A program made the translations under genes and the position numbers. DNA of 64,000 bases from Lucifuga dentata. Lineage: Eukaryota > Chordata > Actinopteri > Ophidiiformes > Bythitidae. Shown here one piece after another: positions 39,271 to 52,908 of this stretch; within the stretch, counting starts at the first letter, position 1, and each line of letters begins with the position of its first letter. The stretch spans positions 421,464 to 485,463 of the forward strand of contig VXCM01000981.1 of assembly GCA_014773175.1 (NCBI GenBank). Reading direction: 5' to 3'. The notes beneath the pieces were generated by a model. That model was given only the letters and a program-made list of their open reading frames with translations. It ran no database searches and was not told the DNA's origin.

Positions 39271-40899
39271 AGTGGGTCGTATTTATTGGGCTTAAACATG
39301 CAAGATCAATGGTGTCGTCTGTTAAAACAAAACTGATGATGATATCACTGTACTACATCATCAAAGATGATGATAGTTGAGGAGCTCAGCATTTTAATTA
39401 TGTTACGAAACACCGGCAGTGGCAGCAGCAGAGACGATACGTGAGGCCCTGAAACACTGTGTTTGATCAGCATCTCCTGTGTTTCTCCGGGTGTGAACAG
39501 CAACACTTCAAAAGATAGGAGGGTATGTGTGGCATCCATCATGTCTACATAGCAAACAGTCAAATATGAACTGGGTGTTATATTGCACATATCGTGCTTC
39601 ATAAGTAGCTTTGCTCTGTTGTGAAGTGAATCGAAGTGGCGTCTTTTTTTAATCCAACTGGTGAGCTGTGACATTATGTAAAGCCAATTCCTCATCGTTC
39701 ACATTATGGCCATCACTTACACTGATGCACAGCCATTGGCTGGGCAAATGTTCCATAATGTGCTTAACAATAATGTGTTCATTACACGTTGATTTGTGAT
39801 GGTTGGAAATGAGAAGAGGAAATTGTATTCAGAAAGAATGAGAGCGAGCCGCTGGAGAGGAGATTCAAACGGCAATGCCATACATGCGTGTTGTGTGCTG
39901 TATGTTTATGAGTGCAGTGTAATGATGGATTCACAGGCTGCTCCCATTGGACCGTGGCAGCTCTGACCTTTGACCTTGAAATCTCCAGTCAGGTTTAATG
40001 ATCCAATCCTCTCACACCCTGGAATATGTTACTGTGGAAACATAGCCTTTTCCGCCACTCATAATGCAGGAGAGTTCTCCATCCGTGTCTAATTCAGTCT
40101 CAAGCCAAGTCGGTGACCTCTGAGAAGATGTTTGCAGTCTGATCAGTAAATCCACCGACAGGCTGTTTGTCTGCCAGAAGCTCATGTTTTGATTCGTTTA
40201 GGTTAAATACTAAAGTTAATATAACTGCCAGTGACCTCTGCAAAAATACCCTGTTCAACAAAATATGGCCCATAAAGACTGAAAAGACTCTCAAATACCA
40301 TTTTCATGACATGACTAAAACACTCTCTATATAGCCAATACACATAAAACTGTTTTCTATTAAGCATAATGATAGTTCTGATAGTTTACAGTATGACCCA
40401 GCTGTTATTGGCAGGGAAACACTGCTATATCATATGCATAGACATTTATTTTATTGCTCAAAAGCTAATTTTACATGATTGCATATTTAAAAAATTCTAG
40501 AGCATATTCAGTGATTCGTACAGCAATGCTTGAAGAAGTGGTTGTCTTGATTGGATGTGTTGGAATGTTGCGTCTGCTGAAAAGCCTGATTAAAGTAACA
40601 GAATCGTTTTGATACATTTTCTGATGTTGTTTTTATGCTTGTCGGTTTAAAACGTGCCATGAGGTATGAAGCCATTCAGTTCAAATTATCATAAGCATAA
40701 ATATTATTGTCTTCTTGCACATGGCTGCATGAATTTATAACTACGTTAGTGGATTCATATTACATACTATAGTACTTTAGAAAAGAAGACATAAACGTCA
40801 CAGTGAGCTACAGTAAACGTTAGCCAGATAAAGACAACAGTGTATAGATTCTGCATGTCCAGTGATTGGGGAGGAGGAAGGAATGGTCCCTTTTAATCA

Positions 40900-41340
40900 A
40901 TGTGAGTAATATTTGTGTCTCTGAGCTGGGGACCATCCACATTATCATGTCAAGTTACAAATTAAAATGCCTGGCCGCTAACAGACTGGGGATATAAATG
41001 GGCCATCATGGTCATCTAAGTGTTCTAATGATATTTTTCGCCTGCCAGACAATTAATTCTATCAATCTACATAACCTTTCCCAAAGCTCAGAAAACGATG
41101 GCATTTTTATGACTTGAAATGAATGGAGTCCAACTGAAAAATATGCTTAGGCAATCATTGCGTTATTTAACAAATGTATTTAATTGGATTTTGATGCCTG
41201 GGCGTCTGCTTTGGGAGCGCCGGGGCTAGCGCGCTGACTCCAGCAACGGCTAATTCAATAGGCTAAATGGAATCACTGGAAACACTCTGCAATCATCACT
41301 GCATTAGGACACTCATTCCCATCATGTAAACATTGCTTTG
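40900..41340. promoter_or_regulatory. candidate conserved non-coding element
   Basis: About 440 bp without simple repeats, containing ACAATTAATTC, TTTAATTGG, GGCTAATTC and a GC-rich core (GGAGCGCCGGGGCTAGCGCG) set in AT-rich DNA. Such mixed texture is typical of developmental enhancers. Conservation is not tested. Confidence 0.28.
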
Positions 41341-43185
41341 AGCTTTTGCCATTTATCTTCTGGTCTTTCTGTCTCTATTTCCTCTTTATTTCCACTACTT
41401 CTCAAGACTTTCTTTCATTCTCCGTTTAATGAAAGTTAAGGTTGAGTTCCATTTTGGACTCAAGTGAATTCACAAAAAGCAATTTACCAAAAAGCTAGCA
41501 CTTCTAGACGCATGAACTGCTTAGCTCCTCACTTTTCATAAATTAAGGGTGGAAGGCTTCCATCAGACAGGGTCTCCAAGGGATTGAGAAGGTGCTAAGC
41601 ATGTCTGCCTTTAACGGAGGTGAAAAACAGACTAATTCATTAAGCATTGATCATCCCAAATGACAGCAAAGTGCTTCAACATTTAGCGGGCAAATAACTG
41701 ACAAATTGGCACACAATTTTTGTACATTTCCAACTCTTTAATGGTTAAAGTATGGAGCAAAAAGGCAATAAAAATGTTAGCAGACAACCCGATGAACCCA
41801 CACCCAGCCCATTATGCTCACCACTCCTTGTGGCTAAACGCCCCTAATGTCTTAAACTGTGGGCAAGGGCTATCCTAATGATGCATTTTGGTGAGCGTTT
41901 CTTACTTTTTGATAAAAATTACATGGTTTTATTTGATTCTTTTGAATGCAGTTTGTAATAGGAGCCGCATTATGCAGTGGGCGAATGGACCCATTATGAA
42001 GGGTTAGGCTTAAAGTACCTGAGTATGTATTTGAGTAAATGTGCTTAATCTTTGATGGCCTAATACAATTTCTATCAACACTCCATCCTGTTCCAGCTTG
42101 TGAGATGAATACTGATATGACCTCATTATTGCATTAACATTGGGTGAGAGTTGCACGGCTAGACTCACAAATGCATGCACACTCCTGCACCTACATGCAC
42201 AGACAAAACTGCAGCATGCAGGCATAAGAAATGTGTGCATTACTATGCGTGCAAACACAGAAGTAGAAAGTATTGACACCGTTTTCAACAGATTCAACCT
42301 TTGGCACAGCTTCTGCTCAAGAACAATTAAAAGAGGCCATGTCAGTCAACACCAAGATGCCAAGCTAGCACTGAATGTGTGTGTACATGTGTGTTAATGC
42401 TAGATGAGCAGAGAGCTGACCTGAGCCCCAGTCGAGCTTTATTAATCAAGACAGGAATGTGCGCAGCCTCTCAAGCTTGGCCTGAAGACTTTGCTTGCTG
42501 TCTTCTTGCGATGTCTGCCTCTCGATCTTGATGCTCCTTCTCCTGTTTGTGTTGTCTGCCTCTTTTCTCATTTTTCTCTCCATGCTAGCAATCCTAGCCT
42601 TACTCGCTCGGTGTATATCTGTCTCTCTGTCTCTCACTTTTCTGACAAATTTTATCTCTGGGAAGATCTGATAGCAGTGCTCTGAAAGCTGGTTAGGATT
42701 TACGGCATTGTATCTGTGAAGACCCAAGAATTCCTGTCTCCATGATTCATCAGCATTATTACACGGGAACAGATGTTTGATGCTTGGTATCAGTTTCTAT
42801 AAAATGCTGCTGTTGTTGGCTTTGGCATTCTATACTAAGGCACACATATTTGCAGTAGTTTGTAGTTCGGTCATGGCTGCCTGTGGTTGTTTTAGTATTT
42901 GGTGTTTTGGGTGGTTGTCTTTGTGGTATTTTACAGCTGGTAGTCTCTGTGGTCAGTGGTACTTGCTTGTAAAATGTGCACACGAGATAAAAAAAAAAAA
43001 CCTCATAAACCCTTGTTTCCTGTAGCAATTAACAGGCTACAGACAACAATGCCCCTCCGTGGCGTAACACCATGGCCTTTCACTCCATCTGACAATTTGC
43101 CAGAAACAATCTTGTAAATTCTGCTTCAGAATCCACTCAGTGGCATGCAATGTCAGATGCAGAGATGGCCATTCCTCTCAGCAAC

Positions 43186-43510
43186 GTGTCATTACCTCCA
43201 CCAAGGACGTTATGTTTTCACTTGCATCTCTTGGTTTGTTTGTTTTTAGCAGGATTACTCAAAAAGTTATGACCCCATATTTACAACAGGTGGGGCATGG
43301 TCCAAGGAACAATCCATTAAAGTTTGATATATACAGTATTCTAATCCTGGGGGGAATCCAAGAATTTTTTAAAATGATTTCTTAAATTGCAAGATTGGGC
43401 ATTTTTGATATTTTTATCAATTTCTTCAAAAGTAATACATCGATCTCAATTAAATAAAATCAGGCAAATTCATCCCACTATAAACTATCAATAGGTGCAT
43501 AATAAGATAG
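43186..43510 (+). repeat. common teleost interspersed repeat (ACCTCCACCAAGG... type), plus orientation
   Basis: Begins ATTACCTCCACCAAGGACGT, followed by TATGTTTTCAC, a TTTGTTTGTTT stretch, AGCAGGATTACTCAAAAAGT, and later a CAAGAATTTTTTAAA block. This order of words matches a high-copy fish repeat that I recognise by its consensus but cannot name with certainty. It is degenerate and non-coding. A second copy lies in the opposite orientation at about 46430-46770. Confidence 0.6.
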
Positions 43511-44249
43511 GAATCCAGATCTGGCAGGTTAAAATATATGCTTGGACACATGGAATATGGATAAAGTAGCTGTAAAGTAACAACCAGTGCTAGAAACATG
43601 CAACAACCAACAGAAGGGTGTTCTGATGAATGCTTGGAAGAAAGTATTAAAGATCATCTGAGAGGTATTAATATTATAATACAGCACAGTGTTTAACCTT
43701 TTGGCTTTGCCACATTTCTAAAGTCTCCTCTTCTGTTCTGACTCTCTTTTGTTCACAAAGGGAACTTATTGTGAGCTGTACTAAAGTGGATAGAAGGAAG
43801 GAGGGAAAAACAGCCTTGAAAAGTTGCTTTGTTACAAACTTTGAGAAATATAATGGCATTTACATGTACCTATTCCTCTTACTGAATGCTTCTGACATGA
43901 TTTGAGAAGTTATGTTGTCAAAAGAATATGTAGAACCAGTACATTTCACTCAGGGGTCTCAACATTCTTTACCAAATGATGCAAATAAGGCGGCAAAGAC
44001 TGATTAATGTGATTGCATGAGTGATTGCATGATTGATTGATGGTTGGCCTCCTTTAATAAAAAAAAAAGTTTTGACAAATAATGTATTTTTCGTCACAAG
44101 AAAAGGAGCAAAAGTTGGAAGTTGGGAGGAAAGTACCCAGACATGTTGGTGCAATATTGACTGTGCCATCTGTGATGTGTGTGACTTCAAAGCTACAATT
44201 ACTTTGAGCGTTTTAAAGACTGATACCTGCTCATGTTAAGAGGCAGCCT

Positions 44250-44640
44250 CTCACCTCCGGAGAGCTGCCTGCCAGACGAGAAGTAATTCATTTTTAAGAA
44301 ACGGAGGAGAGGGCAAATTCTGCCGAGCAGATCTCTTCACATCCATCTTCAAAGAGAACCAAGTTTTAATATGAAACAATGGAATATTTGGGTTCTTATT
44401 CATGTCGTGGGGCTTTCTGCCAGTGCAGGGTCCTTTAATTCCTCTATTGTTACTGACAGGCCCCACTGGGACGGCCTAAGAGGCTTTTTCGACCCCACTG
44501 GACATTTTAAACATAGACCAATCAGAATGCACAATAACAAGTTGAGCATTCATTCAGGAACTGCAGGGACTATCTTATCAGGATCATCTTCATCTTTAGT
44601 GAGACAATAAAAAGTCCCAAAGACATCCTGGGTGTTTCTA
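44250..44640. promoter_or_regulatory. candidate conserved non-coding element
   Basis: A low-repeat block with CCTTTAATTCC, CTATTGTTAC, ACCAATCAGA (CCAAT-like) and ACAATAACAAG (SOX-like) sites close together. No splice-supported coding. Called from texture only. Confidence 0.25.
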
Positions 44641-46429
44641 TGAGAGGCCATTTTGTTCACTGCAACTGTTTCCTCATGTCTTTTAAATGACAGCTTTGCT
44701 GCAGCCATTAGCATGCATACCACTGAAACAAGTATTATAGTTTAATTCCTACCATGAAAAGCTTCCAGAGGCATAAAAACGGAGCCTCGATATGGCGTGG
44801 GGGTGCACACAGGCAGACAAGCTCCAGAGGCCTCATTGCTTGTGTGTTGCGTTAACTTAATGGCAAATGGATGTCATTGGAATTTCGAGCGAGGCAGCAA
44901 GATCTTATCGCACAGATAAATGAATTAATATTTTACACTTCAGCTGGATTTTTTTTTTCTGCTACAAGAAGGCTTGAGTTGAGGGGGGGAGTGGAGTAAA
45001 TTAGGAAAAAAGAAAAAGGAATGAGAAAGAATAGGTGGGAAATAAGAGCTTGGGATGTGAACTCTCCTAATGTTATTCAGAGGCAGTGAGTCATGTAAGA
45101 GAAAAGGATCTTTTCTTGTACCAGTCAAGGACATTATCTGCTCCTGCTAGCAGTTATTAGCATTAGCATTTATATATTCAATGCAATTTTGAGGTCTGGT
45201 GATACTCTGAGGGGTCAGGAGAGAAAAACGAAATGAAGGAGAGAGGATAAAAAAGGTCTTTTCTCTGTGTGCAATTGGCACTAACCAGGACAGAATAAGC
45301 AATGAGGTAAGACACAAGGACATTTCATGCTGGAATTCAATCTGTGATCAGAGCCTAAATTCTCCCTATCAACAGGCGAGAAACGCAACAAACCCCACCC
45401 CTGTAGAACAATGCAGAAAATGATCAGCCAAACCATTTTAGATGATCATATAAAGACCGTTTTCATAGCTCACTTAAGATTCTGAAGTAGAACTTGAATT
45501 CAGAAATCTACTGTCATCCCATAACATTTTATACATTAAATGAATGTATACATTATGCACTTTTTTTTTTAAATATTATAAATAATTTACCCTTTGTAAG
45601 TTAAACCTATCCAAGATCCACATTCTAGATGTGTGATAATGCTGCCGGGTCAGATTGCATTCGAAGCAAATGGTTCGAATAATTGAAGATTGGGTGTTAA
45701 ATTGTGTTTTTCATGAAAGAGAAGTGGGGGAGGTGATCCACTTGATGGACACACACAGACACACGCACATACACACATGCAAACACACAAAGTGGCTCAA
45801 CGTATTAGTCAGCTAATGGGTTATCCCCCAGCACATTGGGTCAAAGATCATGAGCTCAAGCACTTAGACGGTTTGACGTAGTTAAATGCATCATCTGTTC
45901 AATTTAAAGACAATAAAAGACTATCGAAGCGTTCTGACACCTCAGTTGTGATTGAAATCTGGGCCATAATGAACTGATGATTTTAAGTTTCTTCTACTGA
46001 GAGCAAGTCTTTTCATTTAACTTTTTGGTTTCCAAAACTATTTAGCCTGTCAAATTGAGCAGGATAAACTCTGAAAGCCAAAATTATTGTAGATTCCAGT
46101 TGTTATACTTCCAGAAAATACCCCAAAAAACGATCTGCGCTCGTGTTTGATCTCCAGATTTCATCCTTTGAATCAAATTAGATGTTACTCAGATAGTGAG
46201 GACCTCCTCCAAGGCCCAACAGGCCTCTGATTTTGCTTGTTTTTACCTATGCACAGCCAGAATTTTATAATCATAACCTTGAAATCAGATTTAGAATGCC
46301 AATTCATCATACAGTAATATGGCAGACATCATCATCTTCTGGATATGTAACTGTTGAAAATATGGCAAAATCATTTTCTACTGCTGGATCAGAATCATGT
46401 TAGGTGTGTATTAGTATGACCTCTGTCCA

Positions 46430-46770
46430 AGCTTGTATTTTAATCTGGCAGATTGGATCAATATCTGGATCTGGGCTAAATTGCACTTGTTAATAGTCCA
46501 CAATAGCATACCTGCTGAATTTTTATTATTAAGACTGGTTTCCTTAGTTTTTTGAGAAACAGGCCAAAATGTCAGCAAATGCCTTAGCTTGCCATGTTAA
46601 AGAAAGTGAAAAAAAAAAATTCCTGGATCAAAATCTAATCAACAGTTTCTTGACCAAAGTCTTACCTACCTACAAAATTTCATAAAAATCCCTCCCTCAA
46701 TTTTTCAGATATCCTGCGGACAAACAAGCAAATTAACAAACACAGATGAAGACATTTGCTTCTGCTTTCA
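46430..46770 (-). repeat. second copy of the same interspersed repeat, minus orientation
   Basis: Read on the minus strand it has TTTGTTAATTTGCTTGTTTG, GCAGGATATCTGAAAAATTG, GATTTTTATGAAATTTTG and TTTTGATCCAGGAATTTTTT in the same order as the family consensus. It is more degraded than the copy at 43.2 kb. The two copies form a loose inverted pair about 3 kb apart. Confidence 0.55.
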
Positions 46771-47715
46771 AGTTAGGATTTTATTTAATTATATTACATA
46801 AATGTTGCAGTTGAACATCACTTTTTCTATTATCCAAGCATCATTCCAGGTTGTAGTTACTTGAAAGACAACAGGTATCCCCACATAAGTGAAAGCTCTG
46901 TTTCATGTCCTCCACGTTGTTTTGAAGGCAGATGGGATGTAATGTCCATCATTTTCCCTGATGATGTGCATTAGAGACGAGAGAAACACTCGGTGAGAAA
47001 ATAATATAGAGACAACAGAGCTGAGAAAAGCCTTCAGTCCTTCATTTTAATATACAGCAGACAGAAAGAGAATGAGAAGCTGTAATCCATGAATCTTTTA
47101 TCAACATTCATATTTCAATATAATATTCTATACCACCTTTACATAAATTCAAACCTCAGTGTGTCCACATAAATCATCTAATCTCAGCTATAATGAGTCT
47201 TTTTTTAAATTCTCATCATCTTTGTGTTTGTTCCACGAGTAATTTGAGGGGGCCCTAAGTGTCACAATTTGCCCCCGNCACACACCCCACTCCCCCACCC
47301 ACCCACAGCCCACCTTGTCCTAGACAGTCATTGTGCGGTTGTATTAAGTGGTAGGGGGCAGAGGAGGAGGGGATGGAGCACAGTGAGGGGGGCACATTCT
47401 CTTCTGAGGCTGACTTTGAGATTGTTATTATCATTTTCAAAGCATCAAAGCTTTCTCTCTCGCTTTCTCTCACTCTCTCTCCATCCGAGCTTAAAGAGAT
47501 GAAAGTTTGCCATTGTTCCATCCCCTGCTACATTACCTCTATGCATTAGGCCTCCTCTTTATCCGTGAAATTACCTTTTAGCTTTCTCATTCAGCGCAGG
47601 CAGTCTGCATGCAGCGAGATGGCTCGCACTTTTTCACCACATCATATCCCCCCCTGCATACCTCTCTCTCTCTCCTATAAAAAGATTGTTGCTTTTGCAG
47701 GGATTGTGTCTACAC

Positions 47716-47719
<4 letters not shown>

Positions 47720-47759
<40 letters not shown>
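47720..47759. repeat. (CT)n microsatellite
   Basis: A pure CT run of about 20 units within pyrimidine-rich flanks (about 47640-47800). Confidence 0.95.
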
Positions 47760-47763
<4 letters not shown>

Positions 47764-48162
47764 CCTTGTATTTCTCTCTCTCGCCATCTCTCCCACCATC
47801 ACTTCATATAAAGTCCATCTGTCCCTTCATTATATGGTTAGTGTTGTTCTTTGATCGTTCTATCTCCAAAGCAAACATGGAGGTTTGTGTTGCTCCCCAT
47901 CACACAGATGGCTCGGAGATGATGGCTGAGATGCTTCTGTGCTCAGAGAGCCACTTTCCTGGCCTCTTAAAGCTCTCTTTGAAGCTGACAGGAGGCACTC
48001 CATGAGAGAAAAGTTGCTTGATCGTCATGCAAAAACAGTTTTCTCCCTCTTTTTTTGGTTAAGATGTGCATGTTTTTCCTCTTCGAACAAAGTGATCTTC
48101 CCCATTCTGGCTTTCATCCTCTTTTATCTCTATCTGTGTTTATCCGTCTGTGTTATTTATCA

Positions 48163-48202
48163 ATAGATAGATAGATAGAAAGAAAGAAAGAAAGAAAGAA
48201 AG
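48163..48202. repeat. (GATA)n/(GAAA)n compound microsatellite
   Basis: Four GATA units run directly into about six GAAA units. Confidence 0.95.
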
Positions 48203-48496
48203 ACTCATCTCTACAGAAACACTGCAGTATTTGGCGACAAGACAGAATTAATATACAAATGGGTAAAAAAGTATATAGGGGCACACACACACACACATTC
48301 CACACAGCCGGAATGTCTCTTCCCAGACTAATGTAATTAATAGCTTTTTATCCATGTAGAATTTGAAATGAAGATGTAAATTGTTCGTTTAACATAGCCA
48401 TAGGACATGGAGGCTTCTGCTGTCAAAGTCAATTACAGACTCAGCATAGTCCCAGACTTTATGAAAACCTAATCAAGATGTTGTGTGAGTGTGTGT

Positions 48497-48520
48497 CTGG
48501 ATACAAGATGAGACATGGAT

Positions 48521-48557
<37 letters not shown>

Positions 48558-48582
48558 NCTGGATACAAGATGAGACATGGAT

Positions 48583-48619
<37 letters not shown>
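48497..48619. repeat. 61-bp direct duplication with (TG)n around n48558 (assembly artefact)
   Basis: CTGGATACAAGATGAGACAT... plus (TG)n occurs at 48497-48557 and again from 48559. The single n and equal length point to an overlap that was not collapsed. Confidence 0.9.
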
Positions 48620-48622
<3 letters not shown>

Positions 48623-48849
48623 TGTTTATGTGCATCTTTTCATCTGCCAGTGTTTCCGGTCAGTTACGCCTATAAAAATATCTACAAATGAAATTATAGC
48701 AGCATAGAAAAAAAAATCCTAGTTTTGTTTTTTATTGAATTTATTATTATTCTTTTGCTGTTGTGCATTCACAGTATACATCACAATATGAAGCAGCTTG
48801 AAGCTCATTATTCTCAGTTTTTTTTAATCATTTCCACTGAAAAATACCA

Positions 48850-48884
<35 letters not shown>

Positions 48885-51800
48885 GAAGAACAATTAACTT
48901 CAGACTGTCACCTGGATTTTATTTTACCCGCACACCAATAACATTATTGTGTTTCCTGCACAGAGAAGAACACTTTTCGACACAGTTTACATGAGGTCAT
49001 CTAGTGGTGATTAGCTCAAACTATACTCATAAAAATAGCAAGTTAAGATTAAAAATTCATCTTTAAAAAATGACAGGAGAAAACTGTATGTGCTAAAGCT
49101 AAGTATGTTGTAAAACTAGTGTTTGCACTATTATTTTTTATAATTCAGTTTCCAACAGAATTTTTAAACTAATTTTTTCTTTGTTTTTACCTGTTGTATA
49201 ATATTGAAAAAAAACATTATCAACCAAAGATCCCCAAATTTTGTTTTACAATTTTATTGTTCAAAAATTGACAAGGATTTTCTGAATAACATATTCTTAG
49301 AATCTAGTTGTTTTCTTAATGTAAAGCCTCAGAGTGCAAAAATATTTACATTTGAACACTTAAATCAGTACTTCATGTTGTAACTTTATAAATATTCAGG
49401 GTGTTTTCACTAAATGTCACACAATGATAATATATACTCAAATATTAATGTGCTTGCTTAACCAATGCATACTCATGTTTAATCTTCTGGAAGCCTTTTT
49501 GGCATCTTTCATCTCATCTTTCCACATAGTTTCACCTTGAAACTTTGTTCAAACTGCAAAATATTTAGCTTATTTTGATGATGCATGCTTCTGATCACCT
49601 TTTTTTTTAATAATTGAAGTCAAAAAAGTTTCAAACTCTCTCAGTGTCTTACATGACATCACTGCTGATGTCATAATGTGCACGTCATTCAGATGAAGAA
49701 ATCATGCCTAAATTTTCCTCTGAAAATGTTCTGGTTTGGCTACCATTTAGTATAAGTATGTTTCAATTAGAAAAAGAAATTTTACTGGAAATATGTTTTG
49801 TTTTTATAACCTATTCAATATTTCACTAGCTTTTACTCTAAAACAGTACGTTTATCATTCACAAACCCAAAAAGACAATAGTGAAACATCTTGTCAAACT
49901 TTCTCATGCAGCTTATGATGCCAGTGGACAACAAACACAGATTCTGTCCACAGTCCTCAAACAGCCAAACGAGCTCAGTGGAGTAAAGCGTGCAGAGGTT
50001 TGCTTATATGGAAATTCATTTATAAACGCCAAGGGTAGCCATTCATGCTCAATGATTTAGGATTTTCAAAACACATTTCTAGCTCATTTGAATAATAATG
50101 GTCATAAAAAACATTGCCCGAGGCGCACCAAGCATACATCAAGCAACAACAAATGCCTTCTGAAGTTGTCAAAATGCCCACAAACACGAAAACAATTAGG
50201 ACACACAACTTAATTTGCAAAGGGTCTGTTCCTCTGTTACACCGAGCTCATTTTAATGAGTTTGAAGGCAGAAGTGTCCCGCGGTTTTGCTGCTGATTGA
50301 TTGACTATTACAGGCTTAGACTGACCTCTAGGAAACCTTAGTGTGTGTATGTGTGTGTGTGTTTGTGTGTGTGTGTTGTGTGCGCGGAGGGGGTGGTGGT
50401 TTGCACACTTATGCCTATTTACACATGCACACACAAAAACAGACTTTGCTTTGCCTGGTTCCTTATGTCTGACTTAATTGCACCGGGTAGTTGATAAGAC
50501 AGCCAAACACACACATATAGAGCTGGACACACAGACACACCAAAGCTGGATCAAACAAACCTCTCCACTTCAGACAGATGACCTCCTGATTGCCTTACAT
50601 CAAAACTAGCATGCAATTAAAGCTGAGTAGTGTTCATCAGCCTCACTGCGCTTTGGCCAGAGGCTTTTCATTGTCTCGCGCACTTAGCAGCAAACATCAG
50701 CGTGCAGAATCAAAAGATGAGTGCAATTACATATCACCAACGTCCTATAAAAGCCTCGTACGTCAAAAATCCCAACCTTTCATCTCTGATAATAAAGGAA
50801 AATGGCACATTTTGTCAGTAGTTTGGCCTGGAAATGATATCAATGCAACAACATTTTGCTTCCAAAATTATGTGATTCAATTTTATTTACAAGCTTTAAA
50901 CAACACTTGTTTAAAGCATTGTTTAAAGTTAGCACTGTTAACTAACTAATCAGTTTCCTGTGTTCAGACTCCTTTTTATCATTTGTGGCAAAGTATGATG
51001 CAACAAGTTCTGTTTCACAATATAATTTTAGCTGAGTCTGAATAAAAAAAAAAAAAAAGNAAAAAAAAAAAAAAAAGTGGTTTTAGAGAAGGATTTTGCA
51101 TTAACATGAATAAAAATGTCAAGTTTCCCAAATGTGGATGTTCTTAAAATGATTAGGTATTTTCCTCTTTTATTTGTAATAATGAGAACTTTTTTATATA
51201 ATGATCTGATGAATCTATTTTCTTTATTTAAAAAAAAATGTTCTCAAAGCAGTGTCCCATTTGCAGCTATTTATTTGTGAGTTTAAGCTGAAAATTGTAA
51301 CTCTGCACATTCAAGGCAAAGATAAATGGCCATAGTGTTGCATGTGTGAAGTTGTTAATGTGAAAATGCCATTGACTATCTGCTTTTATGGTGAAAATAA
51401 TATTTATTCAAGTGAATCTGCCAAAGTCAGTCAGCATTTTTCAATAGCAGAATATGGAGAGTGTCATAATCTGCTGTAAAAATGATTTTTAGACATCATA
51501 AAGATAGATATACAGTATAACCGTAAATAATTGAATATAACCAGTTGTAGCTTAAATGGAAAATTTGTGAGAGATTCTTAGTTCACCATTACAAAATGTC
51601 AGCATGCACATACTGACAAAACAATAAATTTAACCAGAAAACATGACAAGGGCTCACTAACAAGGAAATCTCTCATAATCATATGAATGCAGAATGCAGT
51701 TTGTCAGGTGAAAGTTACACACTTCCATAAGGTGGAATCACACACTCAACAATGCCCACACTGATTGACTTTTACTATCTATGTAAAATGAGAATTTGCA

Positions 51801-52289
51801 CATTGTAAGTCTTCACTGGAAACCATGTTCGCACATCCAAAAACATGCACGCACACATGAAACAACATACACACACAATACCCACCGCAGCCTAGGTGCA
51901 CAGACACAAACACACAACTCGCCAACTGTAAACTTCCCAGCAAACAATGCAAAGTGAAAAGATATTAATATTTAAGCAGATTATTTGCAAGATTGGTGTA
52001 ATTAGCGGTTCATATTCATGTATTCACTTCAGGGATATCACATTGAGACATGTCTACTTATTCAAATAAGATGCAACATGTCACAGGGTGCATATATGCA
52101 AATGTGCATATGCTGCTAATTACACATTGCCTGTCATAAAGAGAGAGATGCTTTCAGCAAAAATGTTCAAAGTTTTCTATGAACTGTTCCACCAGGCTGC
52201 TCAGGTCTAATTAAAACATTCATCTCCCCAAGGCCTTATCAAAGCACTGTAGAAATATGTACATCTCAAATAGAAGAGAATTAGCTAAA

Positions 52290-52560
52290 TAAAGGACCTC
52301 CCTGGCGCTTTTGTCCCGCTCAGAATCCAGGCTGTATGTTAACAATTGATACTGATCACCTACCACTGGGATTTGTGAATATTGTGACCGGAGGCGGGGG
52401 ACTTTTACTTGACATCTCCTCCCCTGGCACAATCCCCGATTTGATATTCTACTTGACACAAGCTGCATTGAAGGCTGTTCTGATTGAGATTTTTATTTTA
52501 ATGAGGTGAAAATGAGAGGTAAAACTTCTCCGGAGTATTTGCTAATTAACCAAATTATTT
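52290..52560. promoter_or_regulatory. candidate conserved non-coding element
   Basis: A balanced, low-repeat block (CTGGCGCTTTTGTCCCGC, AACAATTGAT, GGAGGCGGGGGAC, GCTAATTAACC) standing out from AT-rich flanks. Minus-strand open frames here have no recognisable domain. Called from texture only. Confidence 0.25.
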
Positions 52561-52862
52561 GGCACAGGGGCGACTACTGACCAATTATACCACACCAAAG
52601 ACTGACAACAGTATTTAAAAGAAAATCTTCAAGTTAGCAGATTCTTACAAGAGTAATGCAAACTTAATTAACAATATAACTTCAGCATGGTCTGAATTGA
52701 TGAGGAAAACAATGGGGGATCCTTTTTTATTTAAAATATTTTATATAGGATCTTTCCACCAATCAGTAAGCTTGAAGTCCATGAGTTATTTCACAACAAG
52801 TGCATCTTACATGTGATTTCATGCTATATTAATAATATTCAGCTACTCATTACAGCACATAC

Positions 52863-52908
52863 CTCCACCAACGCCGAACAAGCCGAGACTTGTTCGGCGT
52901 TGGTGGAG
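52863..52908. repeat. perfect 20-bp inverted repeat (hairpin) with 6-nt loop
   Basis: Arms 52863-52882 (CTCCACCAACGCCGAACAAG) and 52889-52908 are exact reverse complements around the loop CCGAGA. Stems this long, GC-rich and error-free are unusual in this AT-rich stretch. No U-tract or gene follows, so it is not a transcription terminator. Confidence 0.9.

Noticed and set aside
52863..52908. Rho-independent terminator
   Set aside because: The genome is eukaryotic, no gene ends there, and no T-tract follows the stem.
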